Assembly (NCBI GenBank): GCA_944321005.1
Contig: CALUJT010000159.1
Coordinates: forward strand, 1 to 5,285
DNA: 5,285 bases
Reading direction: 5' to 3'
DNA from: an uncultured Atopobiaceae bacterium
GTDB taxonomy: Bacteria; Actinomycetota; Coriobacteriia; Coriobacteriales; Atopobiaceae
Below the pieces are notes generated by a model, which searched no databases, was not told where the DNA came from, and was given only the letters and a program-made list of their open reading frames with translations. Made by a program: the position numbers and the translations under genes. Positions 1 to 5,285 of the stretch are shown here, one piece after another (position 1 is the stretch's first letter; every line of letters begins with the position of its first letter).

Positions 1-2667
1 CTCGCGCTCGCCCGCTCCGAGGTCGCCTTCGCGCGGGTCGCCCCCCTTGCGGAGCCGCTGCTCGAGCTCGCTCGGCGCGTGGACGCCCGCTACGCCGAGG
101 TCAAGCGCGCTGAGGGCTGCCTCGACAACGACGACCTCGTGCGCCTCGCCCTTCTCGCCGTGCGCGACCACGAGGAGGTGCGCCGCGCCTACGCCGGGCG
201 CTTCCGCCTGGTGATGGTCGACGAGTTCCAGGACACCGACGAGACGCAGCTCGAGCTCATCGGCATCCTCTCGGGCGACGGGGCGCGCCACCTCTGCACG
301 GTGGGCGACGCCCAGCAGTCCATCTACCGCTTCCGCGGCGCGGACGTGGGGGTGTTCCGCGGCAGGGGGGAGAGCGTGCCCGGGCGCGGGACCGTCCGGT
401 TGGACACCAACTACCGCAGCCACGCGGACGTGCTCGCCCTGGTGGAGCGCGTGTGCACGGGGGGCGGCGCGCCGGGCGCGCACGGCACGATGCCCGAGTT
501 CATGCACCTCGACGCCAACCCGGGCAGGAGGGACGCGTACCGCGCCCGCTCGCTGCCGCGCGTGGACGTGGAGGTGTGCGCCGGCCCCGGGACGTCCGGA
601 TTCGCCACGCGCCACCAGACGTCGACGATGGCGGCGCAGGTGGCGGACGCCCTCGCGCGCTACCGCGACGCAGGGGAGCGCCCGGGCGACATGGCGCTGC
701 TCCTGGGCGTGACCACCCATGCCGACGCCTACATCGACGCCATCCGCGCCCGGGGAATGGAGTGCGTGGTCACCGGCGGCTCCACCTTCACGTCGACGGA
801 CGAGGTGAGGGTGGTGCGGGCGCTGCTGCACGCGCTCGCCAACCCGGCCGACACCCAGTCGGGGCTCTTCCCGCTGCTCTCGAGCGAGATGTTCGGCCTC
901 GACGCCAACGACTTCTGCGAGCTCGGCACGCGCGCGCAGGACAAGCTCGACGCGCCCACCAAGCGCGGTATCGACCGGGGCCTCTCCGACATGACCTTCT
1001 ATCGGGACCACGAGCCCTCCGCGCGCCTCCGTCGCGCCCACGAGGTGCTCTCGCGCGCCCTCGAGGACGTGCGCGACCGCCCCGTGGCGGACGTGTGCGA
1101 GGACGTGGTGCGCGACTCGGGCTGGCTGGCCCGGCTGGAGTCCGGCGGCCCGGAGGGCCTCGCCCGCGCCGCCAACGTGCTCGCCGCCGTGCGCTACGTG
1201 CGCGACCTCACCTCCGAGCTGGGGCTGGGCGCCGCCCGCGCCGCCACCGAGTTCGACCTCTGGCTCGAGGCGGCGAAGGTGCCCCCCGCCTCCCTGGCGG
1301 GCGCCGAGGAGGAGGGCGGCGGCACGGTGCGCGTCATGACGGTCCACGCCTCCAAGGGGCTCGAGTTCCCGGTCTGCGCGGTTGCCGAGTGCTGGGGCAA
1401 CCCGCGCTCGGACGCGCAGGTGGCGTGCGGCCGCGCGGGGGCGGGAAAGACGTTCGTGCTCAGGCCCGCTGACGCGGACTCCAGGGCGCTCGCGGCGATA
1501 GACCCCGAGGAGCTCGAGGCGAGCGCCGACCTCTCCGCCGCCCTGCCGCTCTGTGCGCGCTACCTCGCCCTGCGCGCGCGCAACGACGAGGCCGAGGCGC
1601 GCGAGCGGGCGCGCCTGCTCTACGTGGCGCTCACGCGCGCCCGCGAGGCGCTCGTGGTTGGCGTGGGCGCGGCGTCGGGCAAGGGGGGCGTCTCCTCGGC
1701 CCTCGCCGCCTCGACGCTCGAGGCGCTCTCGGGCGGGGAGTGGGTCCCGGAGCCCGGCGAGCGCGCGGTGGACTACGGGGGCTCCGCGCCCGCCCGCCTG
1801 CGCTGCGTGACGGTCGCCTGGGAGGGCAAGGGCCCGGAGCGCCGCGCCGTCGCGTGCTCGGCGGGGACGCTGCCCGGGTTCGACGGCCCGCTCCCGGACG
1901 ATCCGGCCCTGGTCACGCGCTGGGGCGCTGCGGGCGCCGAGGAGGGCCGCGAGCAGGACGCCCCCGCGCCCTTCGAGCTCTACGAGACCGACGGGCGCGC
2001 CCGCCCGGTGGCCCCGACGACGTGGCGCGCCCGCGAGGGCGTGTTCAGCTACTCGAGCGTGCACGCCGCCCTCGGCGACGAGGGCCCGCGCCCTCCCGCA
2101 CCCTCCCGCGAGCGGCGGGAGGCGGAGGCGGCGGGCGCCCCCTCGACCGACGACGCCGACCGCGCCACCAACCTGGGGTCGGCATTCCACGAGCTCGCGC
2201 AGGCCATGGTCGAGCGAGGGGGGCCGGTGGGGGAGCCCCGCGTCGCCGCACAGGTGAGGCGCTGGAACCTCTCCGCCCGTGCCGAGGCGTGTCTACGCGC
2301 GGCACTCGGGCGCTGGGAGGGGTCGGCCGTGCGCGCCGAGGCCCTCTCCTGGCCGCAGGTCCGCGCGGAGGTCCCCTTCTTCCGGCGCGTGGACTCCCCC
2401 CACGGCGACTACCTCGAGGGCGCCATCGACCTGCTCTGCACGGACGGCTCCCGCCGCCGCGCGCTCGTGGTGGACTACAAGACGGGCGACGCCGGGCTCT
2501 CCCCGGAGGAGGTGCGCGAGCGCCACGCCATGCAGGCGGAGTTCTACGCGGGCGTCCTTCTCGCCGAGGGGTTCGAGCGCGTGGACGCCGCCTTCGTCTG
2601 CGTGGAGCGCGAGGACCCGGACGCCCCGGGGGAGCCCCTCGTCGCCCGCTACGCATTCGGCGCGTAG
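1..2667 (+). CDS. addA: AddA/RecB-like helicase-nuclease (UvrD family), 5' end outside window
   Basis: This is an ATP-dependent 3'-5' helicase with a C-terminal nuclease, of the type that processes double-strand breaks with AddB to make 3' tails for RecA. The reading frame is open from base 1, so the gene begins upstream; GTG at base 79 is internal. Numbering codons from base 1, visible helicase motifs are DEFQDT (74-79, motif II), GDAQQSIYRFRGAD (102-115, motif III), LDTNYRS (134-140, IV), MTVHASKGLEFP (446-457, V) and LLYVALTRAREAL (539-551, VI). The nuclease domain shows GSAFHE with His730, Asp810 in EGAIDLL, Asp825-Tyr-Lys827 in VVDYKTG, and QAEFY (845-849), which is the RecB-family PD-(D/E)XK pattern. 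AddA proteins run to roughly 1,150-1,250 residues, so some 250-350 residues including Walker A are missing. Motif III reads GDAQQS where AddA usually has GDPKQS. A RecB or stand-alone UvrD/PD-(D/E)XK protein is the alternative; finding addB upstream would settle it. The gene ends with TAG at 2665-2667. Confidence 0.85.
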   Translation, partial: LALARSEVAFARVAPLAEPLLELARRVDARYAEVKRAEGCLDNDDLVRLALLAVRDHEEVRRAYAGRFRLVMVDEFQDTDETQLELIGILSGDGARHLCTVGDAQQSIYRFRGADVGVFRGRGESVPGRGTVRLDTNYRSHADVLALVERVCTGGGAPGAHGTMPEFMHLDANPGRRDAYRARSLPRVDVEVCAGPGTSGFATRHQTSTMAAQVADALARYRDAGERPGDMALLLGVTTHADAYIDAIRARGMECVVTGGSTFTSTDEVRVVRALLHALANPADTQSGLFPLLSSEMFGLDANDFCELGTRAQDKLDAPTKRGIDRGLSDMTFYRDHEPSARLRRAHEVLSRALEDVRDRPVADVCEDVVRDSGWLARLESGGPEGLARAANVLAAVRYVRDLTSELGLGAARAATEFDLWLEAAKVPPASLAGAEEEGGGTVRVMTVHASKGLEFPVCAVAECWGNPRSDAQVACGRAGAGKTFVLRPADADSRALAAIDPEELEASADLSAALPLCARYLALRARNDEAEARERARLLYVALTRAREALVVGVGAASGKGGVSSALAASTLEALSGGEWVPEPGERAVDYGGSAPARLRCVTVAWEGKGPERRAVACSAGTLPGFDGPLPDDPALVTRWGAAGAEEGREQDAPAPFELYETDGRARPVAPTTWRAREGVFSYSSVHAALGDEGPRPPAPSRERREAEAAGAPSTDDADRATNLGSAFHELAQAMVERGGPVGEPRVAAQVRRWNLSARAEACLRAALGRWEGSAVRAEALSWPQVRAEVPFFRRVDSPHGDYLEGAIDLLCTDGSRRRALVVDYKTGDAGLSPEEVRERHAMQAEFYAGVLLAEGFERVDAAFVCVEREDPDAPGEPLVARYAFGA

Positions 2668-2680
2668 GGGCGGCGGTCCG

Positions 2681-2742
2681 CCGGTCCTGGGCGCTGCCGG
2701 ACGTTCTGGCAGACGAAAGCGTCCGCCCGCGCCCAAGACCGG
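2681..2742. repeat. Imperfect palindrome, copy 1 of a tandem pair
   Basis: The outer arms are CCGGTCCTGGGCGC (2681-2694) and GCGCCCAAGACCGG (2729-2742), pairing at 13 of 14 positions. The inner arms are CGGACG (2698-2703) and CGTCCG (2720-2725), extended by TTC (2704-2706) with GAA (2715-2717) across a two-base bulge. The loop is 2707-2714. A TGC/CCC internal loop (2695-2697 and 2726-2728) separates the two stems. The core 2683-2740 is 58 nt and aligns without gaps to the copy at 2755-2812, with 48 of 58 identical. It begins 13 bases after the upstream stop codon. It resembles REP/BIME-type intergenic palindromes in general form, but I do not recognise a named family. Confidence 0.85.
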
Positions 2743-2754
2743 ATGAGCCGAGAA

Positions 2755-2812
2755 GGTCCTGGGTGCTGCCGGACGTTCTTCTCGCCAGAACCGTCCGCCC
2801 GCGCCCAGGACC
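2755..2812. repeat. Imperfect palindrome, copy 2 of a tandem pair
   Basis: The outer arms are GGTCCTGGGTGC (2755-2766) and GCGCCCAGGACC (2801-2812). They pair along all 12 positions if one T-G wobble is allowed. The inner arms CGGACGTTCT (2770-2779) and AGAACCGTCCG (2787-2797) pair with one bulged C (2791), leaving a 7-nt loop (2780-2786). The same TGC/CCC internal loop seen in copy 1 recurs at 2767-2769 and 2798-2800. The copy starts 72 bases after the equivalent point of copy 1, and 14 bases separate the two 58-nt cores. Conservation of length, stems and internal loop, while the terminal loop differs, points to selection for a fold or to a dispersed element family. Confidence 0.85.
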
Positions 2813-2826
2813 GTCCGGCAGCACCC
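2761..2826. repeat. 15-bp perfect inverted repeat overlapping palindrome copy 2
   Basis: GGGTGCTGCCGGACG (2761-2775) is the exact reverse complement of CGTCCGGCAGCACCC (2812-2826). The left arm lies inside the 5' half of palindrome copy 2, while the right arm lies almost wholly beyond that copy, so the two hairpins cannot form together. The right arm is also complementary to GCTGCCGGACG (2693-2703) in copy 1. It may be a truncated, inverted third copy of the same element. Right after it, CCCGAGG occurs twice in tandem (2824-2837). Confidence 0.8.
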
Positions 2827-2875
2827 GAGGCCCGAGGGCTCTCCGCCCCGGGCGATGGAGAAAATCTGCACCCGC

Positions 2876-2905
2876 GACCTGCGAAAACAAAATGAAGCGC
2901 AGGTC
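2876..2905. repeat. 8-bp dyad enclosing an A-rich core
   Basis: GACCTGCG (2876-2883) and CGCAGGTC (2898-2905) are exact reverse complements around a 14-nt A-rich spacer (2884-2897). The A-richness is striking in this G/C-rich sequence. The dyad sits about 95-125 bases upstream of the dnaE start and upstream of the likely -10 element. It could be an operator for a dimeric regulator, a transcript hairpin, or another short intergenic repeat. It does not match the actinobacterial/Bacillus LexA box GAAC-N4-GTTC. Confidence 0.5.
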
Positions 2906-2947
2906 AGAGCCACATGTTCGCCCACCACGGCCCGGAGCCCAAACGGC

Positions 2948-2953
2948 TATTCT
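2948..2953 (+). promoter_or_regulatory. Candidate -10 element for dnaE
   Basis: TATTCT matches the TAnnnT core of sigma-70-type -10 boxes and lies 47 bases before the dnaE ATG, in the least G/C-rich part of the gap. It predicts a leader of roughly 40 nt. No TTGACA-like -35 appears at 16-18 bp spacing (the bases there read CCACGG or similar), so the call rests on the -10 alone. Confidence 0.3.
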
Positions 2954-2986
2954 AGAGGGACACTTACGCCAGACGGACACCAAGCT

Positions 2987-2993
2987 GACGGGA
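2987..2993 (+). promoter_or_regulatory. Weak Shine-Dalgarno for dnaE
   Basis: GACGGGA lies 7 nt before the ATG at 3001, at normal spacing, but it pairs only weakly with the CCUCC of 16S rRNA. An in-frame TAG at 2995-2997 overlaps the spacer and rules out any earlier start in this frame, so ATG 3001 is fixed as the most upstream possible start. Confidence 0.45.
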
Positions 2994-3000
2994 ATAGCAC

Positions 3001-5285
3001 ATGGCCTTCGTGCACCTCCACAACCACTCGGACTTCTCGATCCTCGATGCCGCCACGCGCGTCTCCGACATGGTCAAGCGCGCCGTGGACCTCGAGATGC
3101 CGGCGCTCGCCCTCACGGACCACGGCTACATGTTCGGCATCCCGGACTTCGACATGGAGTGCCGCAGGTACAACGACGCCCAGAAGGACATGGGCCAGTG
3201 GCGCCACGACGTGGAGTGCTTCCAGAAGGGCTGGGAGCTCGAGGAGCCTGAGCCGGACGCCGAGGACGCCGGGCCGCACGACCGCGTGCACGCGCAGTGG
3301 GCCGCGGACGTCAAGATCTGGAACGAGACCCATGACCTCGAGGCCGTGCGTGCCAACCGCCCGTCGCTGCTCATCAAGCCCATCTTCGGCTGCGAGGCGT
3401 ACTTCATCACGGACGACTGCATCGAGAAGGGCACGCGGCAGCATCGCTACCACCTGATCCTCCTGGCGAAGAACGAGACCGGCTACGTCAACCTCATGAA
3501 GATGATGAGCGAGGCCGCCTCGGGCGAGATGTTCTACTACTACCCGCGCACCACGCTCGACATGCTGCGCCGCTACCACGAGGGCATCATCTGCACCTCG
3601 GCCTGCGTCTCCGGCATCATCCCGCGCATGTACTTCCAGGGTCGCCCTGACGAGGCCAAGCGCTGGGCGCTCACGTACCAGGAGATCTTTGGCGAGGACT
3701 TCTACCTCGAGGTCCAGGACCACGGCCTCGCGGACGAGGCCTGGGGCGGCTTCACGGACCGCACGCTCTCCGAGCAGATCGTGCGGCTGGGCCAGGAGCT
3801 GGGCATCAAGGTCATCGCCACCAACGACAACCACTACCTCACGCGCGACGACGCCCCCACGCAGGACGTGCTCAGCTGCATCGGCACGGCCTCCAAGGTG
3901 GACGACGTCAACCGCAAGCGCATGACGGGCACCGAGTTCTACATCAAGAGCGAGGCCGAGATGCGCGAGCTCTTCTCGTGGTGCCCGGAGGTCGTGGACA
4001 ACACCCTCGAGGTCGCGGACAAGTGCTCCTACGAGCTGGACTGGACGCACATGTACCTGCCCAAGTTCCCGGACCTCGAGCCCGGGGAGACCTCGGAGGA
4101 GCGCTTCCGCAAGGAGTGCGAGACCGGCCTCGCCCGGCGCTACGGCGAGGACTGGCGGTCACTCACCATCGGCGGCGAGAACGTTCGCGAGCGCTTTGAG
4201 TACGAGTACAAGGTCATCTGCGAGAAGGGCTTCGCGGACTACTTCCTCATCGTCCAGGAGTACGTGCGCTGGGCAAAGAGAAACGGAATCGGCGTGGGCC
4301 CCGGCCGAGGCTCTGCCGCCGGCGCCATCGTTGCCTACGCCATGGACATCACCACGTTCGACCCACTCGAGAACGGCCTCATGTTCGAGCGCTTCCTCTC
4401 CCCGCAGCGCTCCGAGATGCCCGATATCGACATGGACTTCGACGACGAGCGTCGCCTCGAGGTCGTGGAGCACGTCCGCCAGCTCTACGGCCCCGAGCGC
4501 GTCTGCCACGTCATCACCTACTCCACGATCAAGGCCAAGCAGGCCATCAACGACGCCGCGCGCGTGCTGGGCTTTCCGGTGTGGCAGGGCCAGCGGCTCT
4601 CCAAGATGCTCAACAACGACCCCAAGCTCACGCTGGACAGCGCCCTGCACAAGAGCGAGAAGCACGCGGACCAGTACTCGCCCGACTTCGAGGACGCCTA
4701 CAACAACGACGCCGACTCGCGCCGCATCATAGAGGCCGCCCTCTCCATCGAGGGCCTGCACCGCGGCGAGGGCGTCCATGCCTGTGCCGTCCTCATTGCA
4801 CCCACGCCGGTGAACGACCACGTGCCCACCAAGGTGGACACCAAGGGCGGCGTGGAGATCACGCAGTACGAGGGTCACTCGGTCGCGGACATGGGCCTGC
4901 TCAAGATGGACTTCCTGGGCCTTCGGACCCTCACGGTCATCTCCAAGGCCCTCGCCAACATCAAGGCCAACCACGGCGTGGACATCAACGTGGACGAGAT
5001 TCCCTTTGACGACCCGGAGATCTTCAAGCTCATGCGCGAGGGCCGCACGGCGGGCGTCTTCCAGATCGAGTCCGCGGGCATGACGTCCACGATCAAGAAC
5101 ATGCGCCCCACCGAGTACAAGCAGGTGGTCGCCCTTATCGCCCTCTACCGTCCGGGACCCCTCGGCGCCGGCATGGTCACGAGCTACATCAACCGCATGA
5201 ACGGGCGCGAGGAGGCCGTCTCCTACGACCCGCGCCTCGACGACATCCTGGGCGAGACCTACGGCACCATGGTCTACCAGGAGCA
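3001..5285 (+). CDS. dnaE: DNA polymerase III alpha subunit (DnaE), 3' end outside window
   Basis: This is the catalytic subunit of the chromosomal replicase (family C polymerase). The start is ATG 3001; an in-frame TAG six bases upstream excludes earlier starts. The N-terminal PHP domain (about 1-290) opens with FVHLHNHSDFSILD, the family signature. Likely metal ligands are His7, His9, Asp16, His41 (LTDHG), Glu132 (GCEAYF), His151, Cys202 (TSACVSG), Asp276 and His278 (TNDNHYL). About 60-66 extra residues lie between His41 and Glu132. The polymerase core shows GPGRGSAAG (433-441), Asp477 and Asp479 in PDIDMDFDDERR (equivalent to E. coli Asp401 and Asp403) and Asp637 in KMDFLGLRTLT (E. coli Asp555). 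Further conserved stretches are GVFQIESAGM and ALYRPGPLGAGM. The window ends at MVYQEQ (the last codon is incomplete), after 761 codons. DnaE1-type enzymes run to about 1,150-1,200 residues, so the fingers, (HhH)2, beta-clamp-binding and OB regions lie beyond. The complete PHP site and length favour replicative DnaE over the error-prone DnaE2. Confidence 0.97.
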   Translation, partial: MAFVHLHNHSDFSILDAATRVSDMVKRAVDLEMPALALTDHGYMFGIPDFDMECRRYNDAQKDMGQWRHDVECFQKGWELEEPEPDAEDAGPHDRVHAQWAADVKIWNETHDLEAVRANRPSLLIKPIFGCEAYFITDDCIEKGTRQHRYHLILLAKNETGYVNLMKMMSEAASGEMFYYYPRTTLDMLRRYHEGIICTSACVSGIIPRMYFQGRPDEAKRWALTYQEIFGEDFYLEVQDHGLADEAWGGFTDRTLSEQIVRLGQELGIKVIATNDNHYLTRDDAPTQDVLSCIGTASKVDDVNRKRMTGTEFYIKSEAEMRELFSWCPEVVDNTLEVADKCSYELDWTHMYLPKFPDLEPGETSEERFRKECETGLARRYGEDWRSLTIGGENVRERFEYEYKVICEKGFADYFLIVQEYVRWAKRNGIGVGPGRGSAAGAIVAYAMDITTFDPLENGLMFERFLSPQRSEMPDIDMDFDDERRLEVVEHVRQLYGPERVCHVITYSTIKAKQAINDAARVLGFPVWQGQRLSKMLNNDPKLTLDSALHKSEKHADQYSPDFEDAYNNDADSRRIIEAALSIEGLHRGEGVHACAVLIAPTPVNDHVPTKVDTKGGVEITQYEGHSVADMGLLKMDFLGLRTLTVISKALANIKANHGVDINVDEIPFDDPEIFKLMREGRTAGVFQIESAGMTSTIKNMRPTEYKQVVALIALYRPGPLGAGMVTSYINRMNGREEAVSYDPRLDDILGETYGTMVYQE
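3175..3363 (+). other. Extra segment within the DnaE PHP domain (approx. residues 59-121)
   Basis: In typical DnaE proteins the TDHG motif is followed after about 25 residues by IKPIxGCE. Here the interval from His41 to Glu132 is 91 residues. The surplus lies between YNDA (57-60) and LLIKPIFGCEAYF. It contains several tryptophans (67, 78, 100, 107), a strongly acidic, proline-containing stretch around residues 79-94 (ELEEPEPDAEDAG) and a likely helical part after it. The frame is continuous, with codon use like the rest of the gene, so it is a coded insertion and not a frameshift. It probably forms a surface excursion from the PHP domain. Its function is unknown to me. Confidence 0.75.

Larger units (their letters stand above)
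2668..3000. other. Structured intergenic region between addA-like gene and dnaE
   Basis: This 333-bp gap holds no convincing gene. Its first half (to about 2826) is G/C-rich and packed with inverted repeats. From about 2858 it contains a short A-rich patch, and the last 55 bases carry the likely dnaE promoter and ribosome binding site. None of the hairpins is followed by a T-run, so no classical intrinsic terminator is visible, although the hairpins could still end or protect the upstream transcript. The size and structure of the gap suggest that dnaE is transcribed separately from the upstream gene; this is an inference. Confidence 0.7.

Noticed and set aside
79..81. GTG as a possible start of the helicase-nuclease gene.
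   Set aside because: The frame is open back to base 1, upstream codons read as AddA-like sequence (LARSEVAFARVAPLAEPLL), and the essential Walker A motif would be missing from a protein starting here.
2681..2812. CRISPR array.
   Set aside because: There are only two units, each a long palindrome with an internal variable loop, and no regular short direct repeat with unique spacers. No cas gene is present.
2755..2826. Intrinsic terminator for the upstream gene.
   Set aside because: The stems are strong, but no T-rich tract follows any of them on either strand, so the classical definition is not met. Another termination role is not excluded.
2743..2895. A 50-codon ATG-to-TGA frame within the gap, starting between the two palindromes.
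   Set aside because: There is no Shine-Dalgarno sequence, most of it is made of palindrome copy 2, and the peptide has no recognisable features.
1740..3251. A 503-codon plus-strand frame running from inside the helicase-nuclease gene across the gap into dnaE.
   Set aside because: Its translation is dominated by Arg, Gly, Pro and Ala, typical of a wrong frame in G/C-rich DNA. The repeated peptide it shows near RRSW-x-LPDVL is just the two palindromes being translated.
2947..4050. A 367-codon open frame on the minus strand opposite the start of dnaE.
   Set aside because: It mirrors dnaE codons and is rich in Val, Leu, Ala and Arg with no recognisable domain. Long antisense frames are expected opposite G/C-rich genes, and dnaE on the plus strand is unambiguous.
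4159..4974. A 271-codon minus-strand open frame inside dnaE.
   Set aside because: It lies wholly opposite the conserved polymerase core and has the composition of an antisense shadow.

Overview
The window is high-GC bacterial DNA with strongly G/C-ending codons. It holds two large same-strand genes, both cut by the window edges, separated by a 333-bp gap. The protein features fit a high-GC actinobacterial lineage. The style of the DnaE N-terminus, with a long extra segment in its PHP domain, makes me favour Coriobacteriia (Olsenella/Atopobium-like). That placement is a recognition-based inference and has not been tested by a search.

Region 1 (1-2667, +): the C-terminal 888 codons of an AddA/RecB-type UvrD-family helicase-nuclease. 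It carries helicase motifs II to VI and a C-terminal PD-(D/E)XK nuclease domain. The N-terminus, including Walker A, lies upstream of the window.

Region 2 (2668-3000): an intergenic gap with unusual structure. Just after the addA-like stop codon sit two tandem 58-nt imperfect palindromes, 48/58 identical, whose differences fall mostly in the terminal-loop region. A 15-bp perfect inverted repeat overlaps the second copy and could compete with its folding. Downstream is a short A-rich patch inside an 8-bp dyad, then a weak promoter-like -10 and a weak Shine-Dalgarno sequence ahead of the next gene.

Region 3 (3001-5285, +): the first 761 codons of dnaE, the replicative DNA polymerase III alpha subunit. 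It has an apparently complete PHP metal site, an extra segment of roughly 60-66 residues inside the PHP domain, and all three catalytic aspartates of the polymerase. The window ends in the conserved YQEQ motif.

The two genes are a double-strand-break processing enzyme and the chromosomal replicase. Both act in DNA maintenance, but the structured 333-bp gap argues that they are separate transcription units. I see no mobile-element gene, CRISPR array, tRNA or rRNA. The most unusual elements are the paired palindromes and the PHP insertion.
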